Source: Flavobacteriales bacterium (GTDB lineage Bacteria > Bacteroidota > Bacteroidia > NORP154). From it: a stretch of DNA of 49,348 nt. Both the position numbers and the translations under genes were made by a program. This document shows, piece after piece, positions 26,462-34,598 of this stretch. Position 1 is the first letter of the stretch. Each line of letters begins with the position of its first letter. The notes beneath the pieces are model-generated. The model was not told the origin of the DNA and made no database searches. It saw only the letters and a list, made by a program, of their open reading frames with translations. Location of the stretch: NCBI GenBank assembly GCA_012965625.1, contig DTSC01000331.1, forward strand, positions 6,621 to 55,968, given 5' to 3'.

Positions 26462-26899
26462 TTAAAATGGAAGATCATTAACAGGGTTCTCTGGAGGGTT
26501 TTCAGAAGGATTTTCAGAAGGATTTTCATCTATAATTGTGGTGTCATTTGATGCTTGTGAATTATCCTTTCTTTCAGTAAGCATAGTCATATTATCAGCA
26601 ATTACATCCGTTGTGTATCGCTTGTTGCCATCTTTGTCATCCCATGATCTTGTCCTTAATCGCCCTTCAATATATACTCGGTCACCTTTTTGTAAATATT
26701 TTTCTGATATTTCTGCAAGCCCTCTCCATAAAACTACATTATGCCATTCAGTATGTTCCTTTTTCTCGCCATTTCTGTCTTTCCATGTTTCGTTTGTGGC
26801 TACAGGGAATTTAGCAACGGGCACTTTGCTCTCAAGATATTTTACTTCCGGATCTTTTCCTAAGTTTCCTATTAGAATTACTTTGTTAACACCTGCCAT
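26462..26899 (-). CDS. ssb: Single-stranded DNA-binding protein SSB
   Basis: 145 residues. An OB fold (about 1-105) starts MAGVNKVILIGNLGKDPEVK and has WHNVVLWRGLAEISEKYLQK and DRVYIEGRLRTRSWDDKDGN. A short disordered tail ends in DLPF, the conserved acidic tip that recruits repair and replication proteins. The tail contains the repeat ENPSENPSENPPENP, encoded by four imperfect 12-base units (26484-26531). It sits between mutY and gldE; a -7 box at 26933-26940 suggests its own promoter. Confidence 0.95.
   Translation of the reverse strand: MAGVNKVILIGNLGKDPEVKYLESKVPVAKFPVATNETWKDRNGEKKEHTEWHNVVLWRGLAEISEKYLQKGDRVYIEGRLRTRSWDDKDGNKRYTTDVIADNMTMLTERKDNSQASNDTTIIDENPSENPSENPPENPVNDLPF
26484..26531. 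repeat. Four 12-base imperfect tandem repeats in the ssb linker
   Basis: Four units of about ggattttcagaa (26484, 26496, 26508, 26520) encode Glu-Asn-Pro-Ser/Pro in the disordered linker of SSB. The inner two units differ at one position, so slippage could vary the linker length in frame. Confidence 0.75.
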
Positions 26900-26932
26900 G
26901 ATATAAGTTTTTAAAAAGGTTATAAATCACAA

Positions 26933-26940
26933 CAAATTTA
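26933..26940 (-). promoter_or_regulatory. -7 box upstream of ssb (TAAATTTG)
   Basis: A TAnnTTTG match on the minus strand 33 bases before ATG 26899, in the mutY-ssb gap. No clean TTTG at the expected distance. Confidence 0.4.
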
Positions 26941-27002
26941 ACGAATTTGATTAAATACAGAAAGGGAATAATTTATTAAATTAAAATTATATCCACTTAA
27001 TT

Positions 27003-28061
27003 TTATTTGAGGCAATTATTTACAGATATGTTATCAATATAAGTTTCAATCAACTTTGACATGGGATAATTTTTTATCTCTGACTGTTTTATCTTCCTTA
27101 ATTCCTTGATTTTTACAGGACCCTTGGATTTAATTACCCAAAAACGAGCAAAAATTGTTTGATGGGTTAGCTTATGACAGTAAACCTTTGAAGCATTTTT
27201 TAGAACGATTCCTTTGGAAAATAGGCGCATCCATTCTTTTGTAGACATAATTTCCTTTCTGTTTAAAACCTTGTCTGATTCAATTAGCAAGGGTTCATAT
27301 AGATTTTGCCAAATATCTTTTTTCGTCCGTTTTTGAAGGAAAAAGCTGTTATTGTCATTGATCATCATGTAATTAAAATAACGAATTCTAATTGAAACCT
27401 TTTTGCTCCTTTTGGGTAGCTGATTGATCACATTCTTGTTATAAGCATGGCATTGGGCTTTGAAAATACATTTATTGCAATTTGGAATACCTGGGACGCA
27501 TTGCAGTGCTCCAAATTCCATCATAGCTTGATTAAATAGTCCTGGCTGTTTTACATTAATAAGAATACTCAGTTTGTCTGAAAAAATCTTTTTGCCAGCT
27601 GGGGAATCGATATCATCATAAATTCCAAAAACTCTTGAAATTACTCGGTATACATTTCCGTCAAGTACCGGATAAGGCTTTCCATAACAAAAGGATGAAA
27701 TAGCTGCAGCAGTATAAGTGCCAACTCCTTTTAATTTAAGGATATCATGATAGTCTGTTGGAAAGTGGCCATTTCTTTTTGTTGTAATTTGTTTCGCAGT
27801 AGTATGTAGGTTTCTTGCCCTTGAGTAGTATCCTAATCCTTGCCATAATTTCAATACCTGGTTTTCCTCTGCAATTGCCAGTTTTTGGATAGTTGGAAAG
27901 GCCTTTAAAAAATTATGGTAATAAGGAAGTCCTTGATCCACCCTTGTTTGCTGAAGAATGACCTCAGAAATCCAAATTTTATAAGGGTCTTTAGTTTCAC
28001 GCCATGGTAACTTTCTCAAATTTTTTTGATACCATGGAATTATCTGATTTGAAAACCACAT
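27003..28061 (-). CDS. mutY: A/G-specific adenine glycosylase MutY
   Basis: 352 residues. Removes adenine mispaired with 8-oxoguanine or G. Catalytic Glu33 lies in SEVILQQTRVDQ, the helix-hairpin-helix is LKGVGTYTAAAISSF (110-124), and the catalytic Asp134 lies in VLDGNVYRV. Four cysteines (189, 196, 199, 205) have the C-x6-C-x2-C-x5-C spacing of the 4Fe-4S cluster. The C-terminal part has the NUDIX-like 8-oxoG recognition domain (about 225-340). It is the first gene of the minus-strand cluster mutY-ssb-gldE-gldD and is divergent from the HU gene, sharing a 79-base gap. Confidence 0.95.
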   Translation of the reverse strand: MWFSNQIIPWYQKNLRKLPWRETKDPYKIWISEVILQQTRVDQGLPYYHNFLKAFPTIQKLAIAEENQVLKLWQGLGYYSRARNLHTTAKQITTKRNGHFPTDYHDILKLKGVGTYTAAAISSFCYGKPYPVLDGNVYRVISRVFGIYDDIDSPAGKKIFSDKLSILINVKQPGLFNQAMMEFGALQCVPGIPNCNKCIFKAQCHAYNKNVINQLPKRSKKVSIRIRYFNYMMINDNNSFFLQKRTKKDIWQNLYEPLLIESDKVLNRKEIMSTKEWMRLFSKGIVLKNASKVYCHKLTHQTIFARFWVIKSKGPVKIKELRKIKQSEIKNYPMSKLIETYIDNISVNNCLK

Positions 28062-28097
28062 TCTCTATCCTTTACTATTAGGTTTAATATTATAATG

Positions 28098-28105
28098 TAT
28101 ATTTG
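28098..28105 (+). promoter_or_regulatory. -7 box upstream of the HU gene (TATATTTG)
   Basis: A perfect TAnnTTTG 35 bases before ATG 28141 in the divergent mutY/HU gap. The -33 region is A/T-rich without a clear TTTG. Confidence 0.5.
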
Positions 28106-28140
28106 CACGCATTAAAATTACTTATTTAAACACAGAACGA

Positions 28141-28428
28141 ATGACTAAAGCGGATATCGTTAATGAGATTTCCTTAAAAACAGGGATTGAAAAAATTGCA
28201 GTTCAGACAACTGTTGAAGCTTTTATGAATGAAGTGAAAAATGCAATGTCAAATGGCAAGAATGTATATCTGAGAGGGTTTGGTAGTTTTGTGATAAAGA
28301 AAAGAGCGGAAAAAACAGGGAGGAACATTACAAAAAATACCACACTGATTATTCCTGCTCATAATATACCTGCGTTTAAACCGGCTAAAACCTTTGCAAT
28401 TAAGGTGAAGAATAACGTGCCGGCATAA
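28141..28428 (+). CDS. HU/IHF-family DNA-binding protein
   Basis: 95 residues, full length for HU. MTKADIVNEISLKTGI opens the helical dimerisation body, VYLRGFGSFVIKKR forms the saddle strand, and the DNA-intercalating arm is IPAHNIPAFKPAKTF, with the proline replaced or shifted compared with RNPxT of E. coli HU. It shapes the nucleoid. It is the first gene of a plus-strand run HU-TPR-mS38-like-rng, with its own -7 box. Confidence 0.93.
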   Translation: MTKADIVNEISLKTGIEKIAVQTTVEAFMNEVKNAMSNGKNVYLRGFGSFVIKKRAEKTGRNITKNTTLIIPAHNIPAFKPAKTFAIKVKNNVPA

Positions 28429-28449
28429 TAACCTTTCAGGTTTGTTGTT

Positions 28450-28947
28450 ATGATTACAATTTCAAAAAACCAACGATTTGTTTTTATTGGTGCTATCGTG
28501 CTTTTAATAGGCATTATGGTTTTACCAAGGACGGTCGGTTTGGATAATAGCAATAACACAACAACACTTAAAAAGAATGAAGGAGCGTTTGAAATGCAGG
28601 TTGAAAAAGGAATATCAACAACTTTAAATAGTGAGGCTCCTATGCAGGGTATTATGATGTTAAGGGATGTTTTGGATAAAGATCCTGATAATGTGAAAGC
28701 ACATTACGCTTTAGGCGTGCTGTCTGTTATTTCGATGCAATATGATAAAGCAAATGAGCGTTTCAGGAAAGTTTCAGATATTATAGACCTAGATCAAGAT
28801 GCAGCTAGATTCTTAGCAGAGGTATATGTGAAGGAAGGAAAAAAACCCATGGTTATTGAATCATTAAATAAATTTATTGCCTTAGCTGATGATGAAGTTG
28901 TCATTAAGCAGGCAAAAGAACTAATCAATGAATTAAAAAACATTTAA
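28450..28947 (+). CDS. Membrane-anchored TPR protein
   Basis: 165 residues. One N-terminal transmembrane segment (about 10-26, FVFIGAIVLLIGIMVLP) is followed by two to three tetratricopeptide repeats (LDKDPDNVKAHYALGVLSV; DKANERFRKVSDIIDLDQDA; FLAEVYVKEGKKPMVIESLN). It probably faces the periplasm or cytoplasm as a small scaffold. It is located 21 bases after the HU gene and just before the mS38-like gene, an arrangement often seen in Bacteroidota. No partner can be named. Confidence 0.75.
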   Translation: MITISKNQRFVFIGAIVLLIGIMVLPRTVGLDNSNNTTTLKKNEGAFEMQVEKGISTTLNSEAPMQGIMMLRDVLDKDPDNVKAHYALGVLSVISMQYDKANERFRKVSDIIDLDQDAARFLAEVYVKEGKKPMVIESLNKFIALADDEVVIKQAKELINELKNI

Positions 28948-28957
28948 ATCGTTTGTT

Positions 28958-29050
28958 ATGCCAAGCGGAAAAAAGAGAAAAAGACATAAAATGGCTACCC
29001 ATAAACGCAAAAAGCGTTTGAAGAAAAATAGACATAAGAAGAAAGTATAA
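28958..29050 (+). CDS. 30-residue basic AURKAIP1/COX24 (mS38-like) protein
   Basis: A short frame, MPSGKKRKRHKMATHKRKKR then LKKNRHKKKV, in which about two-thirds of residues are Lys, Arg or His. It matches the small Bacteroidota proteins annotated with the AURKAIP1/COX24 domain, the family of the mitochondrial small-subunit protein mS38. By analogy it should bind rRNA in the 30S subunit, but this is homology inference over a very short, compositionally biased sequence. It starts 10 bases after the TPR gene and precedes rng by 134 bases, fitting a translation/RNA context. Easily missed by gene callers because of its length. Confidence 0.75.
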   Translation: MPSGKKRKRHKMATHKRKKRLKKNRHKKKV

Positions 29051-29165
29051 CTACGTTGTATTTGGCACAATCGTTTGCCTAATCAGGTTAATAAATACCA
29101 TTTCGGTTCTCTTCAGTTCAATCTTTTTACTTAAATACAGTAAATGATTGACCATAGCTTAGCAT

Positions 29166-29183
29166 ACAAGTAAAAACACTTGT
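29166..29183 (+). promoter_or_regulatory. Small inverted repeat directly before the rng start codon
   Basis: ACAAGT (29166-29171) and ACTTGT (29178-29183) form a perfect 6-base stem with a 6-base loop, ending one base before GTG 29185. In RNA it would sit in the ribosome-binding region. A role in autoregulation by RNase G is speculation. Confidence 0.3.
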
Positions 29184-29184
29184 T

Positions 29185-30738
29185 GTGAACAAAGATCTTT
29201 ATATTGACTCCACTTCGTCTGTTGATGTGCAGATGGCACTGATGGAGGATAAAAAACTGGTAGAATTAAATCAGGATGATGGCGATCATCGCTTTTCTGT
29301 AGGTGATCTGTATCTTGGTAGGGTTAAAAAAGTAATGGCTGGATTGAATGCGGCCTTTGTAGATATAGGTTATGAGAAAGATGCCTTTCTGCATTATCTC
29401 GATCTAGGCCCTCAATTTAAATCTCTTTCAAAATTTGTTAAAAGCGGAATGTCCAATCAAACTATTGGGCCATTGTTTGAGAACTTGTCATTTGAGAAGG
29501 AGATTGATAAAAACGGAAAAATTACCAAAATCTTAGCTGCAAACCAGAATGTATTGGTGCAAATTGTTAAAGAGCCCATTTCAACAAAAGGCCCCCGAAT
29601 TGGTTGTGAGCTTTCATTGGCAGGTAGATTCCTGGTTCTTATTCCCTTTAATGATAAGATTTCCATTTCTCAAAAAATAGCAAGCCCAGAAGAGAGAAAC
29701 CGGTTAAAGCGTCTTATCCAGAGCATAAAGCCTAAAAATTTTGGAGTCATTGTTAGAACGGTTGCGGAGAACAAAAAGGTTGCAGAGTTAGATACTGATT
29801 TGAGTGACCTTGTAAAAAGATGGAAAACATGTTATGAACTTTTGAAATCTGCAAAGCCACCGAAGAAAGTATTGGGAGAAATTAGCAGGACTTCGGCCAT
29901 GCTTCGTGATATACTGAATGCCTCCTTTAACAGCATTTTTGTGGACGACAAAACGCTATATGAAGAGATGAGATCATATATCAAATCAATATCTCCTGAG
30001 CAAGAGAAAATCGTTAAGTTTTTCAGTGGTAAGACTACCATTTTTGAGCATTTTGGTATTGATAAGCAAATCAAGTCTTCTTTTGGAAAATTTGTTACCA
30101 TGAAAAGCAGGGCATACCTTGTTATTGAACATACTGAAGCACTTCATGTAATTGATGTCAATAGTGGCAGCAGATCTAATTCTGATGCTGATCAGGAAAC
30201 CAATGCTCTTGCGGTTAATCTTGATGCTGCAGAGGAGATTGCTAGGCAGCTAAGGTTGAGAGATATGGGGGGCATAATAGTAGTTGATTTTATTGATCTA
30301 TATTCTTCTGAAAACAGGAAAAAGCTTTATCAAAAACTTAAGGATGTAATGGCCGATGATAGGGCAAAGCATAAGATTCTACCGCCTAGTCGATTTGGCT
30401 TAGTTCAAATTACAAGACAAAGAGTCAGGCCAGAGATGAATATTGCGACAGCTGAAAAGTGCCCCTCATGTAATGGAACCGGTGAAATTCAACCCACCAT
30501 CTTGCTGATTGATACTATTGAACAAAACATCAACTATCTTTTTCATGAACAAAATGAACCCTCATTAATGGTATGTGTTCATCCTTTTGTGGAAGCGTTT
30601 CTTACAAAAGGGGTGGTGTCAATTCAAAACAAATGGTTTCTCCGATATAAAAAAAGGGTGAAGGTAAAATCCGTTTCTTCTTATCACTTAACTGAGATTA
30701 GGTTCTTCAACAAGAATGAAGAGGAAATTAAGACCTGA
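29185..30738 (+). CDS. rng: Ribonuclease G/E family endoribonuclease
   Basis: 517 residues from GTG 29185; no ATG gives a sensible N terminus. An S1 RNA-binding domain (about 36-125) contains GDLYLGRVKKVMAGLNAAFV and DIGYEKDAFLHYLDL. The catalytic DNase I-like part carries the two Asp motifs VIDVNSGS and GGIIVVDFIDLY for magnesium, and the zinc-link CPSCNGTG (Cys426, Cys429) that joins the dimer. The C-terminal scaffold of E. coli RNase E is absent, so it resembles RNase G. It cleaves single-stranded AU-rich RNA and matures rRNA ends. Its stop overlaps the convergent MFS gene by 11 bases. Confidence 0.94.
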   Translation: MNKDLYIDSTSSVDVQMALMEDKKLVELNQDDGDHRFSVGDLYLGRVKKVMAGLNAAFVDIGYEKDAFLHYLDLGPQFKSLSKFVKSGMSNQTIGPLFENLSFEKEIDKNGKITKILAANQNVLVQIVKEPISTKGPRIGCELSLAGRFLVLIPFNDKISISQKIASPEERNRLKRLIQSIKPKNFGVIVRTVAENKKVAELDTDLSDLVKRWKTCYELLKSAKPPKKVLGEISRTSAMLRDILNASFNSIFVDDKTLYEEMRSYIKSISPEQEKIVKFFSGKTTIFEHFGIDKQIKSSFGKFVTMKSRAYLVIEHTEALHVIDVNSGSRSNSDADQETNALAVNLDAAEEIARQLRLRDMGGIIVVDFIDLYSSENRKKLYQKLKDVMADDRAKHKILPPSRFGLVQITRQRVRPEMNIATAEKCPSCNGTGEIQPTILLIDTIEQNINYLFHEQNEPSLMVCVHPFVEAFLTKGVVSIQNKWFLRYKKRVKVKSVSSYHLTEIRFFNKNEEEIKT

Positions 30739-31993
30739 TCAATTTTTTGTAATAAAGAAGCTGAGGAATTATTGAGCATAGGATAAAAGCACCCATGATC
30801 AAAAACGTGTAAATAACGTTGTTCTCATTGGTGAAGAAGGGGGCGGTAAACAATGAAATAAGGATCAAGCGGAAGAGTACGTTTGTCATTCCAAAAACAC
30901 TTCCCGTCCTTCCTATTACGTTATTTGGAATATTCTCAAACAACCAGGTCATTCTTAAGATCCGTATCCCTGCATTGCTCATTCCGATAAAGAAAAGGCC
31001 GATGAAAAAAATCAGGATATTGGTGTTCTCTATAAAATAAAAGTAAAAGCCAGCCGTGAGCAACGACATTGTAATTATGGCTACAACCGAATGGGTTTTT
31101 TTTAAAACCCAATGTATTCCAATTCCGGCCAGAATGGCTCCAAAAGCAAAAAACCCATCTGATATAGCATAAACTCCAGCCCCACCGCCCAGATGGTTGT
31201 TTATGTAAATGGGGGCTATATAGAAACCAATTACCAAAACCGTAACAAATACGGCAAATGTTGAGACCCCAAAAAGGAAGATGATTTTATGTTGCATTAA
31301 ATAATTCAAGCCATATTGAATCCTAACCATAATGGAGCCCTCTTCTTTTTCCTTTCCAGCAATCCGTTGATATTTCATCATTGAAATAAGAACAAAGGCC
31401 AGGACATAGGTGATGCCATCAAGCATAAAGATCTCATGCAAGTCCCATTTTTGGATCGTAAAGGGCCAATTAAGGTCAGTGCCAAACAGTTCCAGCGAAC
31501 CGAGATCGGGCCCCGCTAAAAGGAGTGCCGCCATTCCGCCTCCCAACATATTGGTCATTTGTCCTTGTATTTCAATATAGGAGGTTATCTTTCCGTATTG
31601 ATGAGGTTCTGTAATTTCTTGTGCAAAAGCATACAGGTTCGGATAATGGATGGAGTACACAAAATAGGTGGTGGCAAAAACAAGTGCTGCTAAATAGTAA
31701 TGAATGCCCCCTGCCATATATCCGGAAATGGAAACCGACAATAATATGATGCTGCCTGTCGCACAGAGGGCCATAAAGATCCGTTTTCGATTGTACTTGT
31801 CTATTATCGAGCCCGCCAGCAAACCCCAAAACAGGGAAAGAAAAGTGATGCTTGCGTAAAGGACTCCAAAAAACGCGGGCATTCCAAGCACTGAAGTAAA
31901 ATGCCAGGGTATTGCGATCATGCTGATTCCTTGCGCAATGCCTGAAACAGTGTTGGCAAGAAACAAAAAGAAAATCGCTTTCTGGTTTTTCAT
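30728..31993 (-). CDS. Major facilitator superfamily transporter
   Basis: 421 residues, mostly hydrophobic, about twelve membrane helices. The N-terminal half begins MKNQKAIFFLFLANTVSGIA and has the loop 2-3 signature as GLLAGSIIDKYNRKRIFMAL, a clear MFS motif A variant. It resembles the MFS_3/multidrug-type exporters; substrate unknown. No adjacent regulator. A -7 box lies at 32029-32036. It converges with rng (11-base overlap) and is divergent from recX. Confidence 0.88.
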   Translation of the reverse strand: MKNQKAIFFLFLANTVSGIAQGISMIAIPWHFTSVLGMPAFFGVLYASITFLSLFWGLLAGSIIDKYNRKRIFMALCATGSIILLSVSISGYMAGGIHYYLAALVFATTYFVYSIHYPNLYAFAQEITEPHQYGKITSYIEIQGQMTNMLGGGMAALLLAGPDLGSLELFGTDLNWPFTIQKWDLHEIFMLDGITYVLAFVLISMMKYQRIAGKEKEEGSIMVRIQYGLNYLMQHKIIFLFGVSTFAVFVTVLVIGFYIAPIYINNHLGGGAGVYAISDGFFAFGAILAGIGIHWVLKKTHSVVAIITMSLLTAGFYFYFIENTNILIFFIGLFFIGMSNAGIRILRMTWLFENIPNNVIGRTGSVFGMTNVLFRLILISLFTAPFFTNENNVIYTFLIMGAFILCSIIPQLLYYKKLIRS

Positions 31994-32028
31994 AAATTAG
32001 CCTTTTCTAAACGCTGTAAAATTTTGGA

Positions 32029-32036
32029 CAAAGCTA
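32029..32036 (-). promoter_or_regulatory. -7 box upstream of the MFS gene (TAGCTTTG)
   Basis: TAnnTTTG match on the minus strand 35 bases before ATG 31993; no clear -33 box. Confidence 0.4.
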
Positions 32037-32109
32037 AAGGGAATTTAATAGGGATTCTAAAATTGAAAATTTAGATACCAACCATTCGCCAAAAGCATTA
32101 AACGGACAG

Positions 32110-32583
32110 ATGAATAAAATTAAAAAGGTCATTGGCACCGCAATATTTTTAAGAAAAGCGCGGCATTATTGTGCTTATCGTGAACGCTGCCATAAGGAGG
32201 TGTATTCCAAATTATTGGAATGGGGGTCTAGCTCCAAATTGTCAGAGGAAATTTTAAGTGATCTGATTACATCAGGATTCGTTAATGAAGAACGATATGC
32301 AAAGCATTATGCTGGGAGTAAGTTTAGGCAAAAAAAATGGGGCAAGGTTAAAATTAAGCGGGAACTCCAAAAAAGGCATATAAGTGAATATTGTATTGCA
32401 ATGGGGATGAAGGAAATTGAAGAAGAAGATTACCTGAAAACGTTAAAGCAGATAATCGAAAAGAAAAAAACAGAATTTAGATCAGATAAACTTGGGCTTC
32501 GTAATAATAAAATAGGAAAATATTGTATTCAAAAAGGTTTTGAGCCAGCGCTAGTTTGGGAAGAACTGAAGCAAGCTAGCTAA
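32110..32583 (+). CDS. recX: Regulatory protein RecX
   Basis: 157 residues, full length for RecX. The three-helix repeats are visible as ARHYCAYRERCHKEVYSKLL, LITSGFVNEERYAKHYAGSK with KKWGKVKIKRELQKR, and a final repeat KIGKYCIQKGFEPALVWEEL. RecX binds RecA filaments and inhibits recombinase activity. recA is not in the window. It stands between the MFS gene and the phosphodiesterase gene, without visible operon partners. Confidence 0.88.
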   Translation: MNKIKKVIGTAIFLRKARHYCAYRERCHKEVYSKLLEWGSSSKLSEEILSDLITSGFVNEERYAKHYAGSKFRQKKWGKVKIKRELQKRHISEYCIAMGMKEIEEEDYLKTLKQIIEKKKTEFRSDKLGLRNNKIGKYCIQKGFEPALVWEELKQAS

Positions 32584-32630
32584 TATTGGGTAAAAACCAT
32601 TGATTCAAAGCGAGTTTGATTTTAAGATTG

Positions 32631-32638
32631 TATTTTTG
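32631..32638 (+). promoter_or_regulatory. -7 box upstream of the sphingomyelinase-like gene (TATTTTTG)
   Basis: TAnnTTTG match 23 bases before ATG 32661. A TTTG at 32615-32618 is too close (12 bases) to be a standard -33 box. Confidence 0.4.
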
Positions 32639-32660
32639 GCTGATATAATTTCCAGAATCT

Positions 32661-34580
32661 ATGATAACGAGAATAAGTACAATCCTGATTATATGCTTTT
32701 TTGTCTCTTCTGCCATTTCTCAAAACACCCTGTTTTTCCAGAACAATACGGGCATTGATTACATTGTGCAGATTGAACAAGGGGGTAATGTTACGATGGA
32801 TACGAACCAATGGAGCCAATTTATATATCTGGAAACGGCATGGAACTTCAAAGATGCTCTTATTGACATAAATGTGGATACTGCTATTAGTAATGGAGAC
32901 ACCATAGATTTTATGATAAACCTTATCTCAGGATTAGATACAATAGCCCTGAAGGTTCGTTTTGTGGGGGTAAATTCAACAACAACCTGCTTTTATTCGG
33001 CTTCAGGAGATTCTTTTTCTCACCCTTGGAGCTCTGATGGTTATTTTCATAGCCAACAGATTATCATAAACGGCGTAGAGATGACCCTGAAATATAAAAT
33101 TGAAGTGGACGTCGATGATGGGCAGGACAATGTTGTTTTTGCATTGCAGGAGAACTTCTATTATTCATTGGATTCTGCAGATTTTTCAGATCCATATGTG
33201 ATAAATGTGATGGCTTATAATATCCAGCATATGCCTTTAATTACAGATAATTTTTATGAGAGGGGCGTTTTTTTGCCACCCCTGTTTTCTCCTTACCAGG
33301 ATGTTGTAATATTTGAAGAGCTTTTTAGTGATTCCTCCAGAAGCAATTTTGTGACTCCAGCCATGCTTGCAGCTGGGTTTTCTTATTATACTACTATTTT
33401 AAATGATACTGCCCTGACTTCTATTAACACCACTACTAATGGAGGAGTGATTATCTATAGCAAATGGCCAATTGAGCTTGAGGCAGAATATAAATATGCA
33501 AATTGCTACGGACTCTTGTCTAACGCATCTGATTGCCTTGCAAGCAAGGGGATAAAATATGCTAAGATCAACAAGCTCGGTCAATTTTATCATGTTTTTG
33601 GAACCCATATGGAAGCAGGTGGAGGCACAGAAGATGTGCAAGTTAGAAAAGAACAGTATGGTGAAATGAGGGACTTTATTTCTGATCAGGGTATACCTAC
33701 AGACGAAGCGGTTATATTTGCCGGAGATTTAAACACTGGCCCAACTGACGGGCTTGAGTACGATGCAATCCTAGATAGTACTAATCCAATAATTCCCCTG
33801 CATATTGGATATTATGAATCAACATTTTCCTATGGAGATACGGGAAGGATCATTGACCATGTATGGGGTATGTCAGACTATTTGCTGCCTGTTTCAGCAT
33901 ATAACTCAGTTTTTACCTTTAGAAGTGTGGATAGCATTATGTGGGACATATTTGATTTTAGTGACCACCGGACAGTAATAGGACGGTTTGTTTATCCCAA
34001 TATCCAGCCAGATAATATTGACACTAACTTATGTGAGGGGGATTCTCTTACGTTGAATATTGCAGCGAACGGTATATTGAACTATCAATGGCAACAAAAT
34101 GGAAATCTTATTGTCGGTGCTACCTCGAATTTCCATAACATTAATAATCCGTCTGCGAGCTCAATTGGTGTTTATTCCTGTGATGTTATAAACACCCCAA
34201 TATTTGGAGGTGAAAATGATGTGCTGACTCAGATGTTTTATCCTGATGGGCCTATAACATACATCCAATCGTTTTCCTATAATATCGCAACAATAGGTTT
34301 TCAAAACCCTTGTGGCGTAGGTTGGCAAGAGCAAATTGAGGACAAACAATCTTTTAAAGTTGTCCCAAATATAAACCATGGCCGGTTTAAGCTGGAGATT
34401 AAATTAGGTCTGTTGAATGCAGAAGTATATATATATAATTCAATAGGGCAGATTGTTGATGAAAGAATTGTTCATGATAAAACCATTGAGTTTAATATTT
34501 CAGGTTTGCAATCAGGAGTATATTGGGCTTTGCTAAAAAATTCAAAAAAGGCATTGGTTCAGAAATTTATTATCTACTAA
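32661..34580 (+). CDS. Sphingomyelinase/phospholipase C-like phosphodiesterase (EEP family) with T9SS sorting domain
   Basis: 639 residues. Signal peptide MITRISTILIICFFVSSAIS; an N-terminal beta domain with no clear family (about 22-170); then an endonuclease/exonuclease/phosphatase domain (about 180-455) with the active-site set NVMAYNIQ, VIFEELF, GGVIIYSKWP, HVFGTHMEA, FAGDLNTGP and FSDHRTV. The spacing and the early VIFEELF fit neutral sphingomyelinase and bacterial beta-toxins better than DNases, but substrate is inferred. An Ig-like segment (LTLNIAANGILNYQWQQNGN) and a type A sorting domain (about 558-639, ending KALVQKFIIY) follow. It is predicted to be exported by the T9SS. prfB begins 18 bases downstream. 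Confidence 0.88.
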   Translation: MITRISTILIICFFVSSAISQNTLFFQNNTGIDYIVQIEQGGNVTMDTNQWSQFIYLETAWNFKDALIDINVDTAISNGDTIDFMINLISGLDTIALKVRFVGVNSTTTCFYSASGDSFSHPWSSDGYFHSQQIIINGVEMTLKYKIEVDVDDGQDNVVFALQENFYYSLDSADFSDPYVINVMAYNIQHMPLITDNFYERGVFLPPLFSPYQDVVIFEELFSDSSRSNFVTPAMLAAGFSYYTTILNDTALTSINTTTNGGVIIYSKWPIELEAEYKYANCYGLLSNASDCLASKGIKYAKINKLGQFYHVFGTHMEAGGGTEDVQVRKEQYGEMRDFISDQGIPTDEAVIFAGDLNTGPTDGLEYDAILDSTNPIIPLHIGYYESTFSYGDTGRIIDHVWGMSDYLLPVSAYNSVFTFRSVDSIMWDIFDFSDHRTVIGRFVYPNIQPDNIDTNLCEGDSLTLNIAANGILNYQWQQNGNLIVGATSNFHNINNPSASSIGVYSCDVINTPIFGGENDVLTQMFYPDGPITYIQSFSYNIATIGFQNPCGVGWQEQIEDKQSFKVVPNINHGRFKLEIKLGLLNAEVYIYNSIGQIVDERIVHDKTIEFNISGLQSGVYWALLKNSKKALVQKFIIY

Positions 34581-34598
34581 CATTAATTTTAAGACCTT

